A stretch of DNA of 64,000 bases from Acanthaster planci (taxonomy: Eukaryota > Echinodermata > Asteroidea > Valvatida > Acanthasteridae): contig NW_019091606.1 of assembly GCF_001949145.1 (NCBI RefSeq), positions 279,321 through 343,320 of the forward strand. The letters are read 5' to 3'. The first letter of the stretch is position 1, and each line of letters begins with the position of its first letter. Both the position numbers and the translations under genes were made by a program. Shown one piece after another: positions 13,101-28,100 of the stretch. A model generated the notes under the pieces. It was given only the letters and a program-made list of their open reading frames with translations, ran no database searches and had not been told where the DNA came from.

Positions 13101-16100
13101 TTCCACGACGATTGTAGATTTGTTGCCCGGTGGAGAAGTAAACGTCAACCACAGAAGTGTGGTCCTACCATTTCAGACTTCATCTGGTATCACGATCAAC
13201 CCAGAAGGGGTGTACAAGGTGTGCCGCGGAACTGATGGTAAGGATCGAAATGGCGCTGAAAGAGGGCTATGCCTTCTGCTGGATCCTAACATCATTTCCC
13301 CTCAATTCCCCCTCGCCGTCACAATAGGACGGCACCGACCCACCCTAGGAACAGACCTATTTAAGGTAGCCCTCCCATAAATTGGTGCTTTCTGGGCGAA
13401 ATGTATAAATGCCATCCCACTATAGCCATTAATAAAAGAACCACGAAGAATGTTTTTATTATGTATTTTAATTACATGCAGAGACCCGAGTGTTTTTTCG
13501 ACGGTAACAACAATGCGGTAATTGAAGTCAACAGCCTCCACGAATCGTCAGCGGAGTGGAACGATAAGTTCGGCTTATGTGGTAATTACGACTTGGACCC
13601 CAGAAACGATCTCCACAACCGTTCTGTCAAGAGCTTTGTCAACGAATTGAATCTGGATCAAGGCATCGCCTGTAGAAAAGTAAATGAGGCACTGCTGAAC
13701 CCTTTCGATAGCCTCGACATGCCCAACAAGGAGAAAGTCCGGAAGGCTTGTGATGACTTTGCCTCTCAGCCTTTTTTCAAGGATTGTAGGTCCTTGAGCG
13801 ACGTAAAACCATTCATCGATTCGTGCTACTTCATTCTGTCGAGGGCTCTAATCGAAAAATCAAGCTTCGAGCAAGGCCAATGTGATGTCTACGCCGAATA
13901 TTCAATGTCCTGTTCCAGGATTGGCCTGCATGTCGATTGGAGACCCAAACTTCCAAACGGCACCTGTGGTAAGCATTTCATTGAAGGAAACTGATTTTTT
14001 AAAAATCAGTTAAGAGTGTGTTGATAGTTGACGAGAGTCCCATTTTGTGTGTTGAATAATGAAACTCTGCAAATAATTTACAAGTATGCACATAAATCGG
14101 CCATTGGCACGAAGAACGTTAGCCAACCAGTATATACATGCACATAGAAAACACAAAAGAATACCAGCAACACAAGTTATATTAAAAAGTAGTCTTATTA
14201 AAAGTAATTATACATCTAATCTGGTTGAAATTCGATTTCAAAGGTGTATTATGTCGCATGTCTTCCTTTACAGCTGTCTCTTGTGACCACGGTATGGTGT
14301 ACAAAGAATGTGGATCAGCATGCCCCCCAACCTGCGAGAACTTCAACCCTGAAGATTGTGGGAATGCTTGTGTGCCAGGTTGCCAGTGTACATCAGGTAT
14401 ATGTGTTATCAAGAAGAAAAAATATCCAAACATTTACATATGGTAAAACTCTTGTCGTTCGTTGGAGATTAAGTTATATCAATCCTCCTCCTCTGCTTCT
14501 TAGCGGTTGCCTCCGCAAACGAAAACTGCACCATTTTTCATTCCTAGCCTCTTTAATTAGGGGTACAATCACTTTGCATTTCTGAATAGTTCTCTTTGTC
14601 TGCAGTTATTTTGCAAAGTAGTTGCCAATAAAGAACCCCCTATTTGATTTAAAGATGAATAACATTAAAAAAAGCACATTGGACGGTTTTGGTCACAGCC
14701 GGCCAACTGCCAACTCAACTGTTTTTTTTTTTTAAATCGTGTGATCATAATTCAGTAGAAATAAAACAAACACGATAAGAAATTGCCAGTTTAGTGTCGA
14801 AATGACATTTACACCGTTTGGTCTCTCACTGTGGCTCGGATAAAAAAGGACAGAAAGGTTTCCAGACACCCTTCCTTCGCTTAGCCCCGGGCTTTATGGG
14901 TTCCAAGCTAAATTTAAATTCCCAATTACGAAGTACGCATTGACGTTTCTGATGAGGGTTCAAAAGTGTCACAAAAGGGTTTAATGAAATTATATTTCCC
15001 ATGCAGTATCCGTCTGAATCCTTTTGTGTTGTATGCCATTTTAAACCCAATTTAGGTACCTACTTTGACGGAGAGATGTGCGTGACTAAAGAAAATTGCC
15101 CATGTTTCCAAGCTGGGGAGTTTTACCCGGACGGTTCTGTGATGAAGGTCAGCTGTGATGACTGGTAAGCATATTTACTCTCAGAATTAGAAGCGATGGA
15201 GAAGCGCCGTCGCAAATAAATTTATTTGGAAAGGGTCTGTTTCGAGCACTCTTTTGGGATATTCGACCACCATGATCTCTTGTGCCAAATCTTTTGCGAA
15301 CGTGACATTCATCAAAACATAATCCAGTCTGAAATCATGTGGATTTTCATTCCAGGGCATTCACGCAAACATTCTTACTCACGTTGGTCTCTGCATAAAC
15401 ACTGTTCAGTTTTCGCGTTCAGTCTGTAAACGGTCCGTGCCTGTCCTAATTTTGAGGAAATAAATGTTTTATTTGCATGAAATCCGTGTGAAAGGATCCC
15501 ACAGCATCAGAAAAACTCCTGCAAGCTTGTCGCGATGAATGTGATTTTAGGAAGTACTCCCCGAGCGTATCAGTAAAAATGGGAGACACTGAACTCTGCC
15601 CGAGTTCTTTCATTGTTTACAACTTGCGCGAATGAAGTCTTTTTGAGAAAAATTATCTGTTCAAGATAAGAGAAATCATGTGAAATCATGTGTTTAATTA
15701 GAATGTAACCAATATAGTAATGACCTGGAAAATGGAAGTGATTCAAGAAAAACGCATTTATAGTGTAGCAACAGTTTCGTGATTTTGCATTCTTCCTAGG
15801 CTTTTTAATCACTCCATTGAATGTAGGTGAAATTGTTATAATTGACATCACCGTGATACTGTTCTTATCATTTGCTGCACAATATGTAGCAAAAGGGACC
15901 CCTCTCTATTGTGTCTTCTTTTGTGTTGAAATTCCTTTCAGATTTTCAAGGGGGGGGGCTGGTGAAGTAGGCACATTAGCCTTAGGGTATATAATTATGC
16001 ATCACATAAAGGGGTCCCTGTTTCCCACATATTGTGCGGGGTATAACATTTGTATACCAAAAATAATTTTGTGACCTGGTTTCGTAAGTGCTCACTCGTC

Positions 16101-19100
16101 AATCTTCCTTCCTCAGTGTCTGTGTGGAGGGCAAGCTTCAGGATTGCTCAAACAATCCCTGCCCTGTTACATGCACTATCTTTGGAGGGCACTATTTCAA
16201 CACCTTTGAGGGAAAAAGCTACGAATTTGACGGCAACTGCGAGTACGTGCTGGTCCAGAACGGGACCGAATCGGGACCACCCTTCAGCATCTTCATGGAT
16301 AAATCGGAGTGTGGTGAGCTGGAGCCGCGATGTTGGAATGTCCCCAAACTGAGCATCAAGACTCCGGATGGGAGTCTGCATGAGTGAGTATATCAATCAG
16401 AATCAACCAGTTCCACATTTGAAAAAGGCAAGATCATTCGAGAACAAATCGTACAAGCGTGAACAAGCTCAGTGAATTCTGAGTCTGCGTTTTGCCGCAG
16501 TGATAAGGCCATCCTTGCACGTGTAGTGCTGTCCGCGAATGACCGCCGACACACTTCGTTTTCAGTGAACGCAAAACAAGTGGTTTGAAAAGCAGGGTGG
16601 GGGATGACCCATGTGACTCTACATAGAGGTCGATGTCCATCATACTGATGTACATCTTTAATATTGAGAATCGTATATTTATGACTTTTAAAAATTGGTT
16701 TCCCTGTTATGAGCGATATTGCATGCATTTTCGTTGGAAAGCTGAAAAATTCTTCACAATCCGCTTAATATTTTTCTCACCACAAAGAGTGTGTGTGGGT
16801 GTGTGTGTCGGGGGGGGTGTGAGTTTGTTTCTGCATTAAACTGGGGACCTTAAACAATAGAGGACAATAAGGTCCCCGATTGACAAAGGGTCCCCGATTA
16901 CAAGTACAAACAAAAGAGGAACAATTGGGGGTCCCCAGTTGCAGGCAAATACACACTTGTGGGTGTGTGTGGGAGGATGATTCAATAGCCCATCCCCACA
17001 CTCAAAGTGGGGGTATATTCCCCCGCCCCCGGGATTTACGCCCATGCGCATAACTGGTCTTATTTTCGTTGTTGTAAACTACTGTTACTTCCAGTGAACA
17101 CTAGTAAACAATTTGTGAAAACTGAATATTTATAAACTAGTGTTATTTGAAGTGAACACTGGTATGGTTAGGAAATAAGTTGTAAAAATCAAACTATTTC
17201 GTTGGTTCATAAACAGGTTGATCTTCTGCGTAGCGCCTGCAAAATTACAAAATGCAACAGACCTAAGATTTCAAAAGCTGCGTCTGGATTGGCAAATGAT
17301 CTTAAGTGTAATAAGATAGAAAATATATAATGAAAACGTTGAATAAAATGTTACTAAAATATTTCCAAAAGACCGCTATCGTGTTAGCGTCTTCAACCTT
17401 CTTTCCGTTTGGACCCAATCGAAAGGAAATTATTGGTTCTGCAGCGAGTAAACAAAGCTCTGGCCACGCCCTCACGATTGACAAGAATCATATTAAGGGT
17501 AGGTTAACCATGGTGAACAGTTATATTCCCAATCCGATTCTATGGGAGATAGATTTTTCAAACGTGTTGAATTTTGACATGTTTTGTGTGTGCACATGAT
17601 GTGCATGATAATGAGAGACGGTATCTTTCTACACCTGGACAGACTTCAATTACCTGATGCAGTCAAAGTGACGGACCACAACCGGCTCCAACACGATATA
17701 AAATTGCCGTATTATTGGCCTGTTGAAAACACTACAATCCTGGTTACTCGTCTGTCGTCAGTCTTCACGAAAGTGTCCATGCCAACGCTCGGCATCGAAC
17801 TGCTTCTGGGAAGCGACAGCCGAATCTATGTCTCAGTGGCACCAAAACTGTTTGACAAGGTAACTGCTAGTAGTTTTGACTGTCGATAAGCTATCCCCCT
17901 AAAAATGAACTGAGAATCAAAATACATACTTTGCTGTTCTTGTGACCCTCGAGGAAGAACTTTGCTGACGATGACAAAATTGAAAGAGATAAATTGATTT
18001 TACTCGTCTCGTTTTGGCATCTAAATTAAACTGTCTATTAGCGCGAAATCGGTTATTAAAATTAACATCTCCCCTATACACAATATAAAACTGCGGTGCT
18101 ACATATGACTCGGACCAGCCAGCCAACCCTGGCGAACTCGGTGGTCGTATGGTTAAGACGTCTTCACTGGAAAGCAGGAAGTCGTTGGTTCGAGTTGCAC
18201 TCGAGTAATTCTTCTGAATTTTTCACAAGCTCTTGTGCAAACGCTGTGTTCACAGTAATATGAATATACGTGGGTTTTAGGGCAAAACAGTTTATAAGGA
18301 TTAATACTATCGCGACACAAAATATATCTTGAAATAAACTCTCCATGTACATGCACAATTTATTCAAAAGGTGTGTAAGAAACTCAAGAGAATATTAAAT
18401 ACGCATGAACGCAAAGGATATCGATTTGAATTATAAAAGAGAACACGAATTTGACCATTCACCTCTATTACTTCTCATCTTCATTGCAATGATGGTGTGA
18501 ACCCTTTTTGGCAAAGGTGGCAGGACTTTGTGGAACTTTCAATGGACTAACTGCAGATGATTACCAGCTACCGTCTGGGGTTGTTGCGCGGGTGTCACAC
18601 CTTTTTGCCCCTAAATGGCAGTCCAGATCATCTTGCCAAATGCATGAGGACAGAGATATCACCGACTATTGTGAGATAGATAGCTACCACAAAAAAATGG
18701 CTCATGAAACCTGTGGTAAACTGACTCAGGAGCCTTTTACAGACTGTGGTCTTAAGGTTGACCCTAAGATGTACAGGGACATGTGCATTAAAGACTACTG
18801 CCAGAGCCAGTACTACAAAGGGACAGAGTGCTTGGCATTTTCTGCGTATGCTCTAGAGTGTGCTAAAGAGGGCGTCAATCTTGTCTGGAGAAGCTCAGAT
18901 CTGTGTGGTAAGTTTTGTTTGGCATTTTGATATGTACGAAAAAAAACAAGTTGGTTTGGAACACGTGTTTTCTTCATGTGCCACGAACAACATCTTTTCC
19001 TACCAATGGTGTACTGAGTTTAAAACAGAGATAAAGATACAGCACGAATTTACTTGCGTATGTGCCTTGATTTGTTACTGTCCTGGAAGGTTTGCATTGG

Positions 19101-22100
19101 ATGAGGATTGGGAAAAGATAAACAGGCATAAGTGATAAGAAAGTGTTCAGTGATTAACATCCGAAGGTGAACATGAAGAGAGGCTACAAAGTTTGACCCT
19201 ACCATAGTCTGACTTTCTAGAGTGAGTAAGAAGTCTGGATCCAATGGAGTTCTGGAAAAAAGTACCCCACTTTCCGTTGCCTGCCTATCTGCCCTAAATG
19301 GTGACAGAAGTTGCGTTCGTCTCTTTTATAGCCACGACGCTGTGCCAGGAGGGGGAGGTTTTCAAAGAGTGCGGGTCCATGTGCAGGGTGACTTGTCGGG
19401 ATCTTGAGAAGACTGATGACTGTCAGGAGCAGTGCATCCAGGGTTGCCAGTGCATAGGTGACACGGTAAGAACTCAAAAAGAAAAGTGAACTCGATGGTT
19501 TTGCAGCATTAGCTCACGTTCAGATTGCTTCATCATTGATGGTTTTGCAAAACGCGAATGTCTGCTCTGATGACACACATTCGCATTCGCCTTTGCATCC
19601 TTTTTGGGTCCTAAGCTTAACTCGAACAGAATTTTCAGTTTAGTCAAAGACCTTATAATGATGATAATGGCGATGATTATGGTGACAGTGATTATATTAA
19701 TTATTTTGCTCAGTTTGATTCCTTTTACATTAGCTTGGACTTTGAACTTTCCATTAAGTTTCCGTTAATGTAAGTTTCCATTATATTTTGATCGAGAAGC
19801 TAAAAAGTGTTTAAATAACTCCCACTCGTGGGCCCTTCACTGAACGAGTATTCAAGAATTTATAAGGCACTTAAGCCAGACATTATAGCATAAAATGTAA
19901 CCCTGTTTTCTCACAAACACAAAACATGCCGTTTGATTTAATATCTTGTTGTCAGCATTGCCACGAAGAAAGGTGTGGTTTCAGGCTCTTTTAAAATTAC
20001 AAGTGACTATTGTTTTGAAAGTGAATGCCAGCTTTAAAGTTCAACACTGCAGAAACGTTTATTCTTTGTGTGCAGTTATATGACAACCTTGAAAACAAGT
20101 GTGTGTCCCCATCGGAGTGCTCGTGTTATGTCAAAGGACATTATCGGAGGCCCGGGGAAACATGGAATAATGGTTGCAATAAATGGTGGGTATACTCATC
20201 ATGGTGTTTCCGATGTAGCTTTATATTTCAGCCAATATCTCAGTCGTGTGATCCAGGTCAAAGTCGAGAATGTAATCGAAGGGTCTTATTCTAATTCATT
20301 TGAATATTGCCTTAAAATTGTTATACATTTTTCATACTACCTTTAAATTATACAAAAAGTTCAAACTGTATAAAACGTATGGTATGTGCTTAGCCCCATA
20401 CAAATTTACGATAACGAAATATAGAATACGTTACATTTACCAGTTGACTCAATATTATGCAGACTCCATAAAGACTAATGAAAGCCATGTTTGATTCAAT
20501 ATTTCGTTCTTTATTCAGAACATCTTCAGGAACATTCTTTCCTGAAGATGTTCTGAATAAAGAACGAAATATTGAATCAAACATGGCTTTCATTAGTCTT
20601 TATGGAGTCTGCATAATATTGAGTTATCTGAATATTATCAGTGGATCACCTACTGCTTTTTACCAGTTGATCTAGTAGTTGTTGGATTTTGATGCTTAGA
20701 CAAAATTTATGACACAAAGAATAACCTAGCAGTCTTCCCGGCAACACGAGGTCAATTCTATCATAAAGATTGCTTGGCATACCATATTTTCCACAAATTT
20801 CTTCCAAACGTAACCATTTTGCAACTGGCACGCGCAATGGTAACGGTACGGGCATTGCGGATACCGTTTTCTTCGATTTTAAGGGATTGATATTATGGTC
20901 TAAGATGCACACTTGTGCCCAATATACTTCATTGATCAACTCTTGAAGTTAATTTCTGAAGAATTTTTTAACCATGACCAATCAGGGATTTTTTTCTAAA
21001 AACTCAGTTTTGCGTTCCACAACAAAATTTGTTTCTGGAAGCGGTGACCACTTGTAATGACAGACCTAGCTGAACACAGAACGTTTGCTGTATTTGGTCA
21101 TCATTTTAAGTTGCGTTGTCGTTGTGTTCTGTTTGTGTTTCAGCACCTGCAAGACTGGTGTAGCTGAGTGTACTGAAAAAATCTGTGCTGGTAAGAAAAT
21201 CATGAGGACCCTAAAAACCAAATTCTGTCCCTCCATCACCTTACAAACAAATGTTATGCAAGTTCAACCGATCTCAATTGTTTCTCGATTATCGTATTTA
21301 AAACAATGTCATTTCGACATTTGAAATTGAGCAACGATTATTGCCATTTACTTTTTGTATCCTTCACAGGGCAAGCCCTTTTTTGACTTGACTTATATCT
21401 TAAAAAAAGTCAATACAGATAATTGAACCGAGTTCCATTGGTTTTGAAAATGGATAAAATCTGAATAACTGGGCAAAAAATATGTCTGAAATTGTGTTAA
21501 ACACTTCTTTTGTTTCTTATTAGAAGCCTTGATAAAATGCTCATGAATCTATTGCAGCCGCTGGTGAGGAATGCACAGGAACCAAGCAGTATATCAATTG
21601 CGTGGAATGTCAGCGTGAATGTGAAACCATTCATCTCGCCTGCAAAGACGTAGCCTGTACGGCGGGATGCGGCTGCCCAGATGGCACAGTTCGGACCGCC
21701 GATGACCAGTGCATGCCTGAGAGCCAGTGTCCGTGCTACTTTAACGGGCAGAGTTACAAGCCTGGTGCACTCTTCAAAGACGATTGCAGACAGTGGTGAA
21801 TATCGCTTTTTTGGGGAGTTCGCACTGTGATTTCACCCTTAAATTGCAAAAGTCATTGTTTACAGAAGGAGTATATTTTTCTCCGTACAATTTCTGAACT
21901 ATTGTTTATTCCGGGTAGTTTTGCTTAAAACAGTTCCAAATCTCGTAGTTTTGCTGGTTTGAAGGCTCCGAAAAGTTGGATGATGAAGGAACGTGTTAGT
22001 TGAGTATAGATGTTTTGATAATTTCACTTCTCACACCACTGCATAAAATGTCACCAATAGATATTAGCTAAGGGAATGCCGTCATCTGTATAGAATGTTG

Positions 22101-25100
22101 CACATCAACTAGCAATTACGGAAGAGCATAGTACGCTTGTTTGTATTAATAGTGTGGGTAATATTTGTTAATCTTTAACGGGCCTTATGTAAAGTGCGTT
22201 GATTCATACATAGACCTGTCTTCATTTGGAATGATTATTATCGACTATATCATGCCTGAAACGTCGTTATTATTTTATTTCTACCGTAGCATATGTCTCC
22301 CAACTGCCCAAGTAATTTGCGAGCAGAAAGTTTGCCCAGGTACGTAAATCGTAATTTTCCTGTCTCACAAATTCAACGTACGGGGAATATCTATATAACA
22401 TTAAATTCCCGTACCCCGTTTCGGCCATGGAATTAAGGAGCATTTCTGTCATCTTAGAAACCCTCAAAGTATAACATTGAAACGTCACAAACCTGGCTGA
22501 CTGCATTTAACTCCAATGGTATACACATTAAAAATGGCAACGGGGACCTTCAACTTGCTGTCTAGGCCTACTTGTAATTGTGTCGCACCACCTTGGAGCA
22601 TTAGAAGCAGAAACCAGACCAGTCTGTGACAAGTGGATTCTTTTATTTACCTTTCAAAGAATCCTCCTGTTCATAAAGAATTTGATTCTTTCCAAACTTT
22701 GTCATAAATATTGTTGAGATGCCCCGGCCCGTAGAACACAATGACCTACATGTTGCTTCTAATGTCACGGAATTACACCTTTTAAAGTTGGTTGGTCACA
22801 TTAAAAGAGACGTACACGTAGCCATAAATAAACACAAAAAGACAAATGTTTCCGAAATTTTTCAGTGCACACTGTCCAACTTTTTGATGTTATGTCATAT
22901 CATACGAGTGGTGCGATTCTCGGATGTTTAAAAACAAGATAAGGAAACCTTTAAATTTTTGATAAGAAACTTGTCATGTGCTTTTCTATTTTGTCCGTGT
23001 GTGATGTTTCAGCCATGTAGATTAATTTGTGACTTCTATAGGTATTACATTGGGAAGTCAAAATAGAAGTGGTCACTATGGGACAGCCAGCTTGAAGGTG
23101 ATTGTTAGAAATCAATTCCTCTTCTGTCAAATCAGGCGGGAATTTTTGTTCAGTTTAGTTGTACTTTTCTTTTGCATTCAGCGACATGTCGAGGATATGG
23201 AGATCCTCATTACATGACGTTTGATGGCCGGAAGTATGAATTTCAGGGTAAGCCTCCGTTTATTTGGTTTTGGTCGTGGCGAAGGCCTAAGGAGGCCCAC
23301 AACACAAATCTGATGGTTGATTCTAATAAGAACGAAGACAGATTTGTAGCTGAGGCGGAATACATAGACAAATAACGCGGGAGTGATTAAGTGCTCAACC
23401 ATTAACACGAACCAGCATGTATATTTGAGGGTGTTACCACAGGGTAAGCTAAACTTAAATTGAGTTACCCAGGTCTTCGCAATGACTGGTTGTTCCTTAT
23501 GGTTTTCAAGGTGACTGTAGCTACGTTTTTACATCGGATGACTGCGGCAAGGATGGCAGGACCAGTGTTTTCAGCGTGGTCGTGGAGAATGTCCCCTGTG
23601 GATTGGGTATGGTGACTTGCACCAAATCCATTCTTTTCACTCTTCTCGATGTTAAGATATTCCTCGTGAGAGGTGCCGACCCAGCCATCACCCCTCCACC
23701 ACCGACACCAACGACAGCCAAATACCGCTTTGTACGGTCGGGTATTTTCCTTATCATCAATACTCGACACGGTAAGTATTCTTTTAGGCTACATTATGCA
23801 TTACCCAATATCGTATCCGTTGACCCTTTTTTGAGAGGGTTAGCGGTTAATAATCAGTGGTGTATCCCGCTTTTGGGGTCAAGAGTGGCAAATCCAAAAG
23901 CGATACGTCTTCGGGCTCATATAACAAGATGTTGTGGAGAAAAAAAATCGAAAGCCTTAACCACGGTCCCGATATCCTTACTTTTATTTGCTGGTGTTGT
24001 TTTCTTAGGGATTTTACCTGTGAGAGGAGATAGAAAGGGTAATTTGTGGCTGCTTTACCTGGTAGTAGTAACTGAAATGATTGCATCAAAGGTTGCATAC
24101 TCCCTGGGGTTGAGATGGTTTGTCGGATTTTGCTGGGCCCAGTGATCAAGGATAATACGGTACAAAACGCATTGAAACCCCACCCTTTATTGAAATGCGC
24201 CCTTTTTGGATGAAAAACATGGTCAGTCATTTTGGAATGCCCCTTAGGCCCAGGAACTGGACACGCCAATGTTACTGTCTTTTCACCTGTTCCCCGCCCC
24301 GAATTCTGACATTTTTGATTAACTGCACGAAGTTATCCCACACAAAATGAAGGTTGTAGTTTACAACAACGTGTTAAAACCTGAACAAAATTTGCTCTCC
24401 TTATACTAACACAAAATTGGAAGAATGCTTGACTTTGAGAAATTTGTCATGGGTTCATTCATTATATAAACTCTCATTTGTTCGTGCCTGTAGGAGTTAC
24501 TTTGGTTTGGGATTTTGGCACATCAGTCTACGTAACCTTAGATGGAACCTTCCATGGACGCGTGTGTGGCCTGTGCGGGGACTTTGATGGCAACGCCTTG
24601 AACGACTTCAGAACCAGAGGCGGTGAAATAGAGGCCACACCGAACGCATTTGGCCATAGTTGGAAGACGATTGAAAGCTGTCCTGAACCCCCAGATCCTG
24701 TCAACCCTTGCGATATTAACCCTGGGCGACGGGATTGGGCGCGGTTTGCGTGTAGTATCATCCTAAAATCTGTGTTTTCGCCGTGTCACAATTTGGTAAG
24801 CCGTGGAGATACTTAGATACCACAAAGGATATCATTCCTTTCAATTTTTCTTCCATAAATAAACAGCAGTCAAGTGCATCAAGTACGAACAGAAATTTCT
24901 TTGTTGGCTGATTGAGCATATAATGATACCAGAAACACAACAATTTGAAGGGCAGTGATCGAGAATTTATTTTGTTGATGTAGAATTACTTTTCTAACCA
25001 AAAGGCGAATTCTCCGTCCCCTGGCTTCATTTAGCGAAAGATGTTGTTCTGCGATGTATCATTTTGTACACGTGCCTATTTTGCACGAAGTTCTGAATTT

Positions 25101-28100
25101 CAGAACCTGACATTGCACCGTTGCACTTACCTTAGTGGCTGCCAAACAGTTAGGAATTAAATTAGGAATTAAATTCGCTGAAAAATTTGCTTAGGCAGTT
25201 ACGCTGCTCTGTCGAAAATAGGCACCTCATTAAGACTGTGGTTGTTTTATTGCTACCCAAAAGGTTGACCCCCAACCTTTCCATGACAACTGCGTATTCG
25301 ACAGCTGTGGTTGCGACAGGGGTGGTGACTGCGAGTGTATGTGCACCGCCATCAGCAACTACGCTGCTGTTTGTAACACTCTTGGCGTGGAGGTTCCATG
25401 GCGTTCTACTGGCAACTGCGGTAAGTTAATTTCTGTCTGGTTGGGAGTACAAATGATGAGTTGTGGTGGAATGGACCCTTTATTCTTTGTGATGATACCG
25501 TGTACTAACACTCTTAGTTTTTATGTAGGTGGTGTGCAAAGGTTGCAGGCTGAGGAGGTCTGCAGTTTTACCTCTTCATTTGGTATTTTATTAAACCTGT
25601 TAGCAATATCAGGTCAGATCACATGACCTGGTACTCGTAATCATAAGCTGCATGCTGTAACACATGCTCAGGGTGGCAAGTCGCCGGTGACTAAACCAGC
25701 TCCCCCCACCAGCATCGATTTGATACTGCTGAGGAGGGCAACTGGACATCCTGATGGGACGAAAAACCAGATCTATCTGAAGGGCGTCAGCTCTAGACAG
25801 CTAAGGACCGCCACCCAGCAACTCTGTCAATGCAGAATGACCAAGCCACCCACTGCATTTCCTCTTGACCATGATAGTTTGAATGCGACGTGAGACCCGC
25901 AGGCCAGACAATGCGTCAACGGCTACCTGGGCAGAGGAACATGTTGTTCCGACTAGGCACAGCTGTAATGACGCAGAGTATTCTGCAGCCAATCCTGAGC
26001 ATGAAAAGGAGCAGCATGAGCCTGAGAAAGCATCAACTTATAGGTACGTAGAACGTACAAGGAATGACTGCTGGAAAACTGGAGATCATCACAACTAGAA
26101 GGGAGGAACAATACATTTGTGTGCTTAGTATCTCATAAACATACTGGCTTCACCAAGGCCACTTCTGATGATGGACACACAAGTGTATATTCAGGCAAAA
26201 TCGGCGGAAAGAGGGAACACGGAACTGTTTATTCTGAACAGGGAATGCAGCTAGATCCATCCTGAGATTCAATGCAGTCAGGGACAGTGTCATCTCTCTC
26301 AGATCTCGGTCATTTTTCAACATCTGAGTAAATCCACCAATTCTACTGCCGCTGATGAAATTGTGCAAGACTTTTATGGTCAGCTCCAAGACGCTCTGGA
26401 TAATATTCCCATCAAAAATATGCTTACAGTCATAGGGAGACAAAATTGTTATAGTCGGCAAGTCAGATACCAAATCAAAAACCGTTGTAATGTTTGGAAT
26501 GGGAGAAAGAAATGAACATGCAGACAGTTTAAAAGATTTTTGTCAAGTAGACGATCTGATTATTGGAAACAACCACTTCCAACACAATCATCGCAGACTT
26601 TGGACTTGGAAGAGATCCTTATGGCCTCGAAAGAAATCAGATTGACTATGTTTTAGTGCTTGCAAAATTATCCTTTATTATCATTAACAACAGAATGAAA
26701 CAAAGGCTTGAGACTTAGCCAAGACGCGAACCGGTTTTTAGGGGAGGAAGAGGCACTAGAGACCACATTGGCAATGATTATTAGAAAAATCATTGACAAA
26801 ATGCAGGAGACACATACCTCTCTACCTCTGCTTCACCGATTACAGTGATGCGTCTGAACATGTTTGCCATTAGGAATCGTGGAACAACATGAGGAAAACA
26901 AATGAGAGAGTACTTGAAAAGCTTGGAGTTCAGAAAACTTGCGGGCCAATATTGGCGGCAGAAAATTGACATATTTTGGCCATGCCACCAGACATCACCA
27001 CTGCCTTCAGAAAACAGTCATCTAAGGAATGGTTTAGGGGAAACACAACAGAGGAAGACCTGAAGCAGGCTGGCCTGATGGCATCAAGATTATTACTGGC
27101 CTGATTATCACGAAGGCCACTTGAGCTGCCGTTGACCCCATTAAATGGCATCCCCTTATTTTAACCATGCCTTCACATTTGCATGCAGTCATACAAAAGA
27201 TAAATGGTCGGAAAATATGTACTAATATTGTACTGTTAAGACATTAGAGGTTACTATTTCAGCAACCCTGAGGCTGCTTGACAAAGCAAGGAAATTAGGA
27301 AAACAAAGGGGTTTAAACCTATCATAGGGACTACGTTGAATTTGAAACAGTATAAAAATTTCAATTAAAAGGTTTGCAGTGTGAGAACGGCATGGAGTAT
27401 CTACCCTGCGGGAAGGTCTGTGCAGATAGATGTTACGAAAACGCCACGGAAGAAGACTACGGTTGCACCGAGCAGTGTGTGGAAGGATGTCATTGTCCAC
27501 CAGGCACTAAACTGTGGAAGGGGAAGTGCGTGAAAGACGTCCAGTGTCCTTGCATCTACAACGGCCAAGAAGTACCGCCGGGATTTGTTGTAATCGTGGA
27601 CTGCATGAGATGGTCAGTGTTTATGTTCTGTGCTATTCAGTTCAAGTTCGGGTCAGTGAATGTATTGCAATTACAATTCTAAACCTTTAACGGTGGCTTT
27701 TATCAACAATGTCTAAAGTGGCAAAAGTTGAAAAGTAGTTAGATGACTGAAACACACAATAACTTTGCTTATAATTCAAAATTTGGTTTAAGTCTTGAGT
27801 ATATCTAGATCTTGCGTAGATGTGGGAGTAATTTCTTTCCTGTGGAATTGTTTAATTTTTTTCAGCGAATGCATTCGGGGCAAAATGCAATGCAGCGGCG
27901 CCACTTGTACGGGTAAGCGTTCTAAAAAAGACTTTTGCTGCACACAATTTGACTGTTAGTACATGAAATGTTTTGCTGCATATTCGTATAATTTGTAAGT
28001 GTCATCAATGCTGTAATCTACTATCTTTTGATTTCATTTTCCTAAATGGCAAAAAAAAATGATGCCGCCGATCTGGTAATTCTGCAAGATCTCCAATTAA

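Noticed and set aside
16843-16941. Small fold-back with ggggacc ends as a defined transposon
   Set aside because: The inverted ends are short and low in complexity and there is no clear target duplication, so I mention it only within the intron entry.
20390-20675. Mirrored frames [18 protein letters not shown] on both strands as genes
   Set aside because: They are the two arms of a perfect palindrome, so the same peptide appears on both strands by symmetry.
23576-24145. 189-codon single frame as an intronless gene
   Set aside because: Its first part is exon 17 of the large gene. After the donor at 23772 the frame runs into intron without any domain pattern.
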